Origin: Halolactibacillus sp051746745
GTDB lineage: Bacteria > Bacillota > Bacilli > Bacillales > Amphibacillaceae
Reading direction: 5' to 3'
Assembly (NCBI GenBank): GCA_051746745.1
Contig: JBNJFJ010000107.1
Coordinates: 1 to 6,065, forward strand
DNA length: 6,065 nucleotides
Shown: positions 1 to 6,056 of the stretch, one piece after another
Numbering within the stretch: position 1 is the stretch's first letter
Layout of the letters: each line of letters begins with the position of its first letter
Position numbers and translations under genes: made by a program
Notes under the pieces: generated by a model
The model's database searches: none
The model's input: the letters and a program-made list of their open reading frames with translations, nothing else
Told to the model about the DNA's origin: nothing

Positions 1-243
1 GCTACCAATGATCCGAACTTTTCAGGTGCGAAAGCCCTTATTTTCTTATTATTAACGTGTGGTATTTATGGTTTCTTTTGGTATTATGTCGTCGGTCAAA
101 AAATGGCAGACATGCAACGTCAACATAACATGTTAATTAAAGATAATGGTGTGTTATATATCGTGTTAGCCATCTTTGGATTTGGGATTATTTCTGATGC
201 GATTATTCAAGCAGAAATGAATAAATTTGTCGGTGTTGTATAA
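1..243 (+). CDS. DUF4234 domain-containing membrane protein, 3' part only
   Basis: This is the last 80 codons of an open frame that enters from the left edge and ends at TAA 241-243. The visible protein has a hydrophobic helix (about residues 13-32 of the fragment) containing GIYGFFWYY. A short basic/polar loop (VGQKMADMQRQ) and a second hydrophobic stretch (about 50-66, VLYIVLAIFGFGIISDAI) follow, and it ends in a polar tail with QAEMNKF. The pattern of Tyr/Trp-rich helix, polar loop, helix and a final 'Q.-x-x-x-N' tail is that of DUF4234 proteins, small integral membrane proteins of unknown function. The next gene starts 18 bp downstream and is probably in the same operon. The start and any extra N-terminal domain lie outside the window. 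The family call is by recognition of the motif, without a search. Confidence 0.75.
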   Translation, partial: ATNDPNFSGAKALIFLLLTCGIYGFFWYYVVGQKMADMQRQHNMLIKDNGVLYIVLAIFGFGIISDAIIQAEMNKFVGVV

Positions 244-261
244 GAAAGGAGGAGGGGACGA

Positions 262-651
262 ATGAGACATTATCTGAAGAAAATCGATAAGCGTGTGTTG
301 ATTGGATTAGGTGTTGTTGGCGCCGGTGTTTTTTATTTAAAAGTATTATCACCGACGTTTAACATACACATACCTTGTCCGTTTAAACACGTTACCGGTT
401 TTGATTGCCCAGGTTGTGGGGTCACTAGGTTGTCACTTAGCCTATTAGAAGGTGATCTGTATCAAGCCTTTCGATATAATAGTCTTATCTTCGTTCTCTT
501 GCCTTTATTTGTACTCTATTATTACCTATCAGCAAAAGGGAAAAAGCAGTCAAGTGAGGCGGTCTTATACGGAATGCTCGTTATGACCATCCTCTTCGGT
601 GTGCTGCGAAATACGCCGATGTTTAGTTTTCTTGCGCCGACAACGATCTAA
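262..651 (+). CDS. DUF2752 domain-containing membrane protein
   Basis: A 129-residue protein of unknown function. The DUF2752 signature is clear: C39-P-x-K42 then T45-G and C49-P-G-C52-G-x-T-R56, followed by L-x-x-G64-D65 and the 'AF-RYN' segment (69-73). There are three predicted membrane helices at about 11-29, 74-90 and 100-116, and a late RNTP motif (116-119). The four-residue-spaced cysteines suggest metal binding or a disulfide, but no activity is established for the family. The start at 262 is supported by AAAGGAGG at 245-252, nine bases upstream. The gene follows the DUF4234 gene by 18 bp, and DUF4234, TM2 and DUF2752 genes are often found together in Bacillota, so co-transcription is likely. 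Family assignment is firm; function is unknown. Confidence 0.88.
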   Translation: MRHYLKKIDKRVLIGLGVVGAGVFYLKVLSPTFNIHIPCPFKHVTGFDCPGCGVTRLSLSLLEGDLYQAFRYNSLIFVLLPLFVLYYYLSAKGKKQSSEAVLYGMLVMTILFGVLRNTPMFSFLAPTTI

Positions 652-657
652 CATGCG

Positions 658-690
658 ACCGCCTAACCAATCGGTTTAGGTGGTTTAATT
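658..690 (+). terminator. weak intrinsic terminator or attenuating hairpin after the DUF2752 gene
   Basis: Bases 658-666 (ACCGCCTAA) pair with 676-684 (TTAGGTGGT) in a 9-bp stem with one G-T pair. The 9-base loop may close further (CC 667-668 with GG 673-674). The 3' side runs into TTTAATTATTT, which is an interrupted U-tract, so termination may be partial. The hairpin sits between the DUF2752 stop (651) and the ribosome binding site of the next gene (AAGAAGG, about 699-705). It suggests that the metallophosphoesterase is only partly coupled to the genes upstream. Confidence 0.45.
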
Positions 691-713
691 ATTTAAAAAA
701 GAAGGTCAGTCTA

Positions 714-1520
714 ATGGTCCCCTTTGTCTTATCAATGATTTTTTTACTCACACTTATCCTTATTTGGTACCATGATACCTTTAGCGTTAAGCGTCAGCTT
801 GTTTCAGTAACATTACCTCACATCACGTCACCTCTTAGAATCTGTCAATTGACAGATCTTCATGGTCATATGTTTAAAGGCTCTATTTCGTTATTAATTC
901 AATGCATCACAGACGACCATCCTGATGTAGTTGTCTTGACGGGTGATATGATTGACCGTAAAACAAAATCTTTCAATGACGCCCTTCATTTAAGTGCACA
1001 ACTCGCAACACTTGCACCTGTATACTTTGTGATGGGCAATCATGAGGTCAGTCATCCAAGACAAAGCACCTTTCTTCAAGCATTAACAGACGTAGGTGTA
1101 ATCGTCTTACACAATACGTCTGTTAAGCTTCATCACCAAACGGATGTGATTCATTTATGCGGTGTTGGTGATGCTTCATCATATGACGCCGACTTATCAC
1201 GTACCTTTTCAGATGTTCCTGCGACTGAAGCTATGATTTTGTTATCTCATACGCCCGATATCGTGGACCAACTAACAACGGAACCGGTGACCCTCATTTT
1301 AAGCGGTCATACGCATGGTGGGCAAATCCGTTTACCCTTTATCGGTGCCGTGATTGCACCAGGACATGGTTTGTTTCCAAGGCGCACAAAAGGGTTGTAT
1401 CCGCTTGCCGATAAGCGTCAATTATACATTGATAGCGGTCTAGGCATGAGTCGGATCCCAGTCAGGTTTTGTAATCAAAGTCAATACAGTGTGATCGATC
1501 TTCGACCGGAAGAAGAATGA
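714..1520 (+). CDS. membrane-anchored calcineurin-like metallophosphoesterase (YkuE/YaeI type)
   Basis: A 268-residue two-metal phosphoesterase. Residues 2-18 form one hydrophobic anchor, so the catalytic domain should sit at the membrane. Metal-binding motifs appear in the right order: D48-x-H50 (TDLHGH), G77-D78 (TGDMID), G-N109-H110-E111, H179 (LSHTPD) and G-H199-T-H201-G-G. The last continues into QIRLPFIG, typical of the YkuE/YaeI branch. Family members have been linked to hydrolysis of phosphodiesters or pyrophosphates, including lipid-linked substrates; the substrate here cannot be read from sequence. The length matches the family (about 250-290 residues). AAGAAGG lies about 8 bases before ATG 714. 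No clear promoter is visible in the 62 bp upstream, so it may depend on read-through past the hairpin at 658-684 or on a promoter inside the preceding gene. An 18-bp perfect palindrome overlaps the first catalytic motif. Confidence 0.9.
   Translation: MVPFVLSMIFLLTLILIWYHDTFSVKRQLVSVTLPHITSPLRICQLTDLHGHMFKGSISLLIQCITDDHPDVVVLTGDMIDRKTKSFNDALHLSAQLATLAPVYFVMGNHEVSHPRQSTFLQALTDVGVIVLHNTSVKLHHQTDVIHLCGVGDASSYDADLSRTFSDVPATEAMILLSHTPDIVDQLTTEPVTLILSGHTHGGQIRLPFIGAVIAPGHGLFPRRTKGLYPLADKRQLYIDSGLGMSRIPVRFCNQSQYSVIDLRPEEE
840..857. repeat. 18-bp perfect palindrome inside the metallophosphoesterase gene
   Basis: ATCTGTCAATTGACAGAT reads the same on both strands with no spacer. It encodes the start of the D-x-H motif region (residues I43 to L49). 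A dyad of this length is rare by chance (of order 0.02 expected in 6 kb at equal base frequencies), but a role as an operator inside a gene is unproven. Confidence 0.5.
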
Positions 1521-1642
1521 AACATGATAGATTGTCAAGCGCTAAATTCCGTTAAAATTTTTCTTTATGTGTTTGGCGTTGGTCTGTCAGTCTTTATGGT
1601 CTAAAAATATTTTTTGGTAGAACCAGCTATGACTTTTTACCC

Positions 1643-1671
1643 TCTACAATCAATATCTATGTTGTTATAAT
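1643..1671 (+). promoter_or_regulatory. sigma-A promoter of nrdJ, extended -10 type
   Basis: A perfect TATAAT lies at 1666-1671, preceded by TG at 1663-1664 in the extended -10 position. The -35 candidate TCTACA (1643-1648) matches four of six consensus bases at the optimal 17-bp spacing. Transcription should start near 1678, giving a leader of about 38 nt. That is too short for a cobalamin riboswitch, which might otherwise be expected before a B12-dependent enzyme. The region upstream (1521-1642) shows no gene. It contains only AT-rich sequence and a long-loop imperfect stem (1538-1546 with 1572-1580) that is not a convincing terminator. Confidence 0.75.
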
Positions 1672-1695
1672 ATTAGGGATGTCTATATATAGTAT
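1650..1695 (+). promoter_or_regulatory. candidate tandem NrdR boxes over the nrdJ promoter
   Basis: NrdR, the nucleotide-responsive repressor of ribonucleotide reductase genes, binds paired 16-bp boxes of the form acaCwATATatwGtgt about three helical turns apart. The 16-mer at 1680-1695 contains a perfect CTATATATAG dyad (1683-1692) matching the box core, though its outer bases fit poorly. A weaker match (11 of 16, TCAATATCTATGTTGT) lies at 1650-1665, with its centre 30 bp upstream. The pair would bracket the -10 element, a normal place for repression. The AT-rich background makes chance matches easy, so this is tentative. Confidence 0.4.
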
Positions 1696-1715
1696 ATATT
1701 TCAGGAGGCGATACT

Positions 1716-4424
1716 GTGTCAGAATTATTAACAGAGATTTATGGTGAGTTAAATAAAACTCCTTTTCAAGTATTATTACAGCTCGATCGTTATACGGTAA
1801 AAGAGATGGATGTATCAAAGTTAAATATTGGTAATGTTGTCGTAGCGGTATACGATGAATCAATCCCAGAATATCCGCAAAAAGATTTTGGACGTGTGAT
1901 TGAGATGGACAATCAGACGGTGACATTTATCGGAGAAGTATCAAACCAAACCTTGACAGTGCCACGTCGTCATGTGACGATTCCACTTGATTATAAATGG
2001 TCAGATTCTGTCGAACGTTACGTCCTAGGTGCGATGTCAATTGAAGAAACTTACAAACATCAAGATTTAGATGCATTTAAAGGTCGTATGTACGATAGTT
2101 TATATAAAGAAAAAATCGTTCCCGGTGGCCGTGTTCAGGCGTCGATGGGGATTTATGAAAAGTACGGGAAGCAGTATGATTTAACAGCTTATAACTGTTA
2201 TGTCCTGCCGAATCCGAAGGATTCACGTAAAGGCATTATTAATGGCTCACTTTCTGAAATGACGGAGATTATGTCACGTGGGGGCGGGGTCGGTCTTGCC
2301 TTATCAACTCTTAGACCGCGCAATGCTCGTGTGTACGGTGTTAACGGCATTTCTTCAGGCTCCGTCAGTTGGGGCGGACTGCTTAGCTATGCGACCGGGC
2401 TTATTGAACAAGGTGGTAGCAGGAAGGGCGCGTTAATGTTGCAATTACATATCTCGCACCCGGATATTTTTGATTTTATTACGATTAAACGTGAAAGTGG
2501 TAAAATCACCAACGCCAATTTATCTGTTCAAATCACAAAAGAGTTTATGGAAGCAGTAGAGAATGATGCCGATTGGCACCTGATCTTCCCAGATACGCGC
2601 CATGAAGCTTATGACGAAGATTGGGCCGAGAAGTATCAAGATATTCATGACTGGCTAGAAGATGGTCTACCGGTTGAAATTTATCAAACGGTTAAAGCAA
2701 GAGAACTTTATGATTTAATTATAGAATCAGCTCACGCATCCGCCGAACCAGGTGTGATGGTTTATGACCATATGAATGATGGTTATATGCCAAGTACGCA
2801 ACAGTTGATTCCTTTAGAAGGGACACAAATGTATCAGCTTGACCCAGAATCGTTGAAGAAAAAACGCGCGGCAACACCATGGAACAATACGTACTACTAT
2901 CAAAAGAACGTGTCTTCAAATCCATGCGGTGAACAACCGCTTTGTGGTAATGGTATTTGTAACTTGATTCATATCAATCTCGCAGAGTTCTTTAATAAAG
3001 AAACGAAGGATGTTGACTGGGATGACTTAAAACAAGCCGTGGCCGACGCGATTCGTTATGCCGATGATGTGATTGATTATACGGTCTATTTCCGCGAGGA
3101 AAATGAACGGGTACAAAAAGAACAACGCCGGATTGGTATGGGTACGTTAGGACTCCATGACTTATTAATTGATTTAGAATTACGTTACGGTTCAGATGAA
3201 TCAATTGCGTTTATTGATCAGCTCTATGCCTTTATTAAAAACAGCGCCTACGAAGCCAGCGCGAAATTAGCCGAAGTCCGTGGACGCTTCCCGAAATATG
3301 ATGAAAAAATCTTAGAAGCACGCGTACCAAAGAGCTTGGATAATGAAGTGAAAGCACTTATTAAAAAGCACGGTTTACGCAACTCACATCTATTAACCCA
3401 AGCACCAACCGGAACAACGGGCACAAAAACGGGGAGTGAGGGCTATAGCCGCTCAACCGGTGTGGAACCTTTCTTCTCAATTAAATGGGAACGTGAAAGT
3501 CGCCTCGGTAAAACAATTGATTATTTAGGTAAAGCAAAAGATTACCTCGAGCGCACTGGTGAGAAAGTCTTACCCGATTACTTTGTCTCTGCGATGTGTG
3601 TTGAAAAAGACGGAACACCAAAAATTACGCCGAAAAATCACGTTGATGTGCAAGCGGCTATTCAAAAGCATAATGACTCAGCGATTAGTAAAACATGTAA
3701 CGTGCCAAATCACTTTACTGTTGAACAAACAAAAGAGCTGTATAGTTACGGGATCCAAAAAGGGGTCGTTGGTTTAACGATTTACCGTGATGGTAGCCGT
3801 GATACTCAAGTATTACGCAGTGTGAGTGAGGAAGAAGATCAAGTAGAAGAAGTCACCGTATCACCTGCCCAAGCGATTACGTTTGAAGATGATGATCGTG
3901 AATTCACCTCAGCTAAATTTTATAAGCGCCCAACGCGTCTGATCGGTGAAACGATTAAATCTGCGACACCATTCGGTAAAATGTACGTGACCGTTAATCG
4001 TCATCCGCAAACGGACTTAATTGAGGAGGTCTTCCTTAACTTAGGAAAAACAGGGGCAGATATCTCAGCGATTGCCGATGGTCTAGCGATTGCTTTAACA
4101 GGCTTACTAAGCCCACGTATTGCCAACTTGACCCAACAAGAAAAAGTGAACTGGATTATTAAGAAATTTAATGGTATTAAAGGTCAAAGTGCGGTTGGGT
4201 TTGGTAAAAATCAAATTGAATCTTTACCGGATGCACTTGCGAAAGTATTGATGCAACTAGGGGAAGATAATGAAACAACGGTGGATGTACCGGAAGCAAT
4301 GAGTAAATTCTCAAGTGGTTCAGTAGATATTTGTCCGAGTTGTGGACAATCAACGTTTGTTAAACAAGACGGTTGTACAACTTGTCTTACTGATTTAGGT
4401 GGCTGTGGCTACTCTAAGTGTTAA
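1716..4424 (+). CDS. nrdJ: class II (adenosylcobalamin-dependent) ribonucleotide reductase
   Basis: A 902-residue enzyme that reduces ribonucleotides to deoxyribonucleotides using a thiyl radical made from coenzyme B12, with or without oxygen. An N-terminal domain (1-100) precedes the ten-stranded barrel. Key residues are the redox pair C161 (YNCYV) and C415 (ICNL), and the finger loop N402-x-C404-x-E406 (NPCGEQ) carrying the radical Cys. Substrate-binding motifs are SRGGGVG (187-193) and APTGTTG (563-569). A TSCPD domain (about 738-800) is followed by a Cys-rich tail: C873-x2-C876, C887-x2-C890 and C897-x4-C902. The last pair has the spacing of the redox-shuttle cysteines in class I NrdA. 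The GTG start is set by AGGAGG (1703-1708), 7 bases upstream. Unusual points are CNLIHINL where CNLGSINL is common, and about 30 extra residues (roughly 358-388) before the finger loop. The gene has its own promoter and terminator. Confidence 0.96.
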   Translation: MSELLTEIYGELNKTPFQVLLQLDRYTVKEMDVSKLNIGNVVVAVYDESIPEYPQKDFGRVIEMDNQTVTFIGEVSNQTLTVPRRHVTIPLDYKWSDSVERYVLGAMSIEETYKHQDLDAFKGRMYDSLYKEKIVPGGRVQASMGIYEKYGKQYDLTAYNCYVLPNPKDSRKGIINGSLSEMTEIMSRGGGVGLALSTLRPRNARVYGVNGISSGSVSWGGLLSYATGLIEQGGSRKGALMLQLHISHPDIFDFITIKRESGKITNANLSVQITKEFMEAVENDADWHLIFPDTRHEAYDEDWAEKYQDIHDWLEDGLPVEIYQTVKARELYDLIIESAHASAEPGVMVYDHMNDGYMPSTQQLIPLEGTQMYQLDPESLKKKRAATPWNNTYYYQKNVSSNPCGEQPLCGNGICNLIHINLAEFFNKETKDVDWDDLKQAVADAIRYADDVIDYTVYFREENERVQKEQRRIGMGTLGLHDLLIDLELRYGSDESIAFIDQLYAFIKNSAYEASAKLAEVRGRFPKYDEKILEARVPKSLDNEVKALIKKHGLRNSHLLTQAPTGTTGTKTGSEGYSRSTGVEPFFSIKWERESRLGKTIDYLGKAKDYLERTGEKVLPDYFVSAMCVEKDGTPKITPKNHVDVQAAIQKHNDSAISKTCNVPNHFTVEQTKELYSYGIQKGVVGLTIYRDGSRDTQVLRSVSEEEDQVEEVTVSPAQAITFEDDDREFTSAKFYKRPTRLIGETIKSATPFGKMYVTVNRHPQTDLIEEVFLNLGKTGADISAIADGLAIALTGLLSPRIANLTQQEKVNWIIKKFNGIKGQSAVGFGKNQIESLPDALAKVLMQLGEDNETTVDVPEAMSKFSSGSVDICPSCGQSTFVKQDGCTTCLTDLGGCGYSKC

Positions 4425-4461
4425 TGTAATGTAATAAGTACGTGAAGGATAACTGATAAAT

Positions 4462-4507
4462 AAAGGAGGATGATCGCCTACTAAATTGGCGATTATCCTC
4501 CTTTTTT
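4462..4507 (+). terminator. strong intrinsic terminator of nrdJ, probably bidirectional
   Basis: Bases 4462-4478 pair with 4488-4504 in a 17-bp stem with a single G-T pair (4472 with 4494) and a 9-base loop. The stem contains GGAGGAT and GATCGCC arms and ends in a T6 tract (4502-4507). It lies 38 bp after the nrdJ stop and 29 bp from the end of the convergent minus-strand gene, which reads into a shorter U-run on the other strand. It probably serves both genes. Confidence 0.93.
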
Positions 4508-4535
4508 CTGTGTGTCACTGCCGTCATGTTTTTCC

Positions 4536-4901
4536 CTATTCCGAAGCCTCAGATTCACTAAGTGATGACGGCGTTTCGTGTGTTTCATTTCCAATGACTT
4601 TCACATGAAGGTTAAATACAATGGCTTGGCCAATGTTGTAGTTTTGTGGTTCAAAATGTATCCCGGAAATACCCGTTGTTTTTGAGTGTGAGCTAATCTC
4701 TTTTAGTGCCTGTAAAGAAGACAAGGTAAAAGTGGATGATTCGAAAACAGTTTTTCCTGTTTGTTTCATTGTCTCTACTAAATATTGTGTTGATTTTTTT
4801 AAAGCTTGTTGCTTGTCTTGATTCGTTAAAACGTCACTGATCTGTGTGATTAACAGACCCGCGCCAGCGCTTAGAGCAATGGCTTGCGAAAGTTTTTTCA
4901 T
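4536..4901 (-). CDS. small secreted or membrane-anchored protein of unknown function
   Basis: A 121-residue protein that I do not recognise. The N-terminus has two lysines followed by a hydrophobic stretch (about 7-22, IALSAGAGLLITQI) that could be a signal sequence or a single anchor. There is no lipobox cysteine, and no cysteine at all. Residues 27-55 form a likely amphipathic helix rich in K, Q and T. A probable beta-rich part follows (about 80-105, with HFEPQNYNIGQAIVFNLHV), ending in an acidic Ser/Glu tail (SSLSESEASE). A ribosome binding site, GAAAGGG on the minus strand (4920-4914), lies 12 bases from the ATG, somewhat far. A TATAAT sits further upstream. The gene converges on nrdJ and shares its terminator, and diverges from the GH3 gene. 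The proper start, the two expression signals and the absence of an overlapping better frame make it a credible gene. Confidence 0.7.
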   Translation of the reverse strand: MKKLSQAIALSAGAGLLITQISDVLTNQDKQQALKKSTQYLVETMKQTGKTVFESSTFTLSSLQALKEISSHSKTTGISGIHFEPQNYNIGQAIVFNLHVKVIGNETHETPSSLSESEASE

Positions 4902-4933
4902 TATCGAAACACGCCCTTTCTAATAATAACTTC

Positions 4934-4939
4934 ATTATA
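4934..4939 (-). promoter_or_regulatory. -10 element for the minus-strand small gene
   Basis: A perfect TATAAT on the minus strand, 32 bp before the start codon at 4901. No good -35 hexamer is found 16-18 bp upstream of it. A 10-bp palindrome, AGATATATCT (4945-4954), lies in the spacer region and may be a regulator site or simply AT-rich sequence. Confidence 0.5.
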
Positions 4940-5015
4940 CCGAAAGATATATCTATTCTCGTTAGCTTTATAATTAAGAGAATTTGTAGAAAAGGCTTTT
5001 TTTCTGTTCAAAATG

Positions 5016-5027
5016 TATACTAGTATA
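5016..5027 (+). promoter_or_regulatory. palindromic operator candidate overlapping the GH3 promoter
   Basis: TATACTAGTATA is a perfect 12-bp dyad lying 34 bp before the GH3 start codon. It includes TATACT (5016-5021), a good -10 hexamer, but no -35 element is recognisable at 16-18 bp. A repressor dimer bound here would block the promoter. The site is similar in style to GntR-family operators (GTATA/TATAC half-sites), which often control sugar genes. That link is inference, as no regulator gene is in the window. Confidence 0.45.
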
Positions 5028-5667
5028 TAAAAAAAGTTAAAGAACATGAAAGGGGATTATTATGCGCGTCGATTTAACAAAAAAACCTTACAATTTAGAT
5101 GAAGCAAGCATTAAATGGGTGAAAGATACGATTAATGGTATGTCGATTGAAGAAAAAATTGGCCAATTATTCATTAATATGGGCTCTGAACGTACCGAGG
5201 AATATTTAATAGGTGTGCTTAACAATTATCATATTGCGGGGGTAAGATATAACCCAGGAACAGCCGAAGAAGTATACGATCAAAATAAAATCTTACAAGA
5301 AAATAGTAAGATTCCATTACTCATTGCGGCAAACACAGAATCTGGTGGTAATGGTGCTTGTAAAGATGGTACTTATGTCGGTCATGAAGTCAAGATTGCG
5401 GCCACAAATGATGAGCGATATGCTTATGAAATGGGACGTATTTCAGGTGTTGAAGCAGCAGCGATTGGTTGTAACTGGAGCTTTGCGCCGATTGTTGACT
5501 TAAATCGTAACTGGCGTAAACCAATTATTTCAACCCGTACGTGGAGTGGTGATGTTGATTTAACGATTAAGATGTCACTGGCTTACATGAAAGGAATTAC
5601 GGAAAGTGGGATTGCACCAGCGGCGAAACACTTCCCAGGTGACGGTCTTGATGAGCGTGACCAACAC

Positions 5668-5690
5668 TAATCATTTAGTGTAAATGATTA
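5668..5690. repeat. perfect 10-bp inverted repeat containing the premature stop
   Basis: TAATCATTTA (5668-5677) and TAAATGATTA (5681-5690) are exact reverse complements around a 3-base loop, GTG. The stop codon of the GH3 frame is the first three bases of the left arm. If the original codon was TTA (Leu, expected after D-Q-H in this family), the ancestral arms differed at just one position, and the nonsense change is the one that makes them perfect. Confidence 0.8.
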
Positions 5691-5998
5691 TTCTAAAGAA
5701 GACTGGGATGCTACTTTTGGTAAAGTATACGGTTCACTCTTTGATGCTGGCCTACCTTCGATTATGGCTGGTCACATCTCTTTACCTGAATATGTGAAGC
5801 ACTTTAACCCAGATGCGACAGTTCAAGAACAAATTCTACCGGCGACATTAAATAAATATATTTTAACGGATCTTTTACGCGATGAAATGGGCTTCAACGG
5901 CCTTGTTGTGACAGATGCTAGCCACATGATGGCAATGACAGCATCAATGAAGCGTCAAGATATGTTGCCTACAACGATTGCGGCTGGTTCTGATTTAT

Positions 5999-6056
5999 CG
6001 CTTTAGGGCGAGAAGACACCTTCCTCAAGTGCGTTAGCACTAGGTGGGTGATGAAT
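5999..6056 (+). mobile_element. 58-bp insert with an IS200/IS605 right-end-like hairpin
   Basis: The insert interrupts the GH3 frame. Its core is an imperfect stem-loop: AGTGC (6028-6032) with GCACT (6037-6041) around GTTA, then CCT with AGG past a 2-base bulge, then CACCT (6017-6021) with GGGTG (6046-6050). A subterminal hairpin with a bulge, preceded by AGAAG, is like the right ends of IS200/IS605 elements that carry tnpB. It is directly preceded by TTTAT (5994-5998), a target/TAM-like motif known for such elements, and its last bases TGAAT (6052-6056) resemble that motif. ATCGCTTT occurs at both borders (5997-6004 and 6055-6062). No tnpA or tnpB is present, so it would be a solo or internally deleted element. 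A different repeat family with an 8-bp target duplication is the alternative. Confidence 0.5.

Noticed and set aside
1538..1580. Terminator after the metallophosphoesterase gene
   Set aside because: The stem (1538-1546 with 1572-1580) has two G-T pairs, a 25-base loop and no T-tract after it.
1521..1715. Cobalamin riboswitch upstream of nrdJ
   Set aside because: No B12-box-like structure was seen, and the promoter lies too close to the start codon to leave room for one.
1657..1926. 89-codon minus-strand open frame over the nrdJ promoter and start
   Set aside because: It lies opposite the well-supported nrdJ start, has low-complexity AT-driven content and no family features. It is a shadow frame.
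2719..3204. Two minus-strand open frames (68 and 70 codons) inside nrdJ
   Set aside because: Both are antisense to catalytic-core codons of nrdJ and show no recognisable protein or ribosome binding site.
3559..3777. 72-codon plus-strand frame inside nrdJ
   Set aside because: It is an alternative frame over conserved nrdJ codons with no supporting start signal.
5668..5670. Stop-codon readthrough or recoding of TAA
   Set aside because: TAA ends other genes here normally (243, 651, 4424). A single-base change inside a near-palindrome plus a second lesion downstream makes mutation the simpler explanation.
5764..6006. Separate short gene starting at ATG 5764
   Set aside because: It is in the same frame as the upstream GH3 fragment, continues its family sequence and has no ribosome binding site. 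It is the downstream half of the broken gene.
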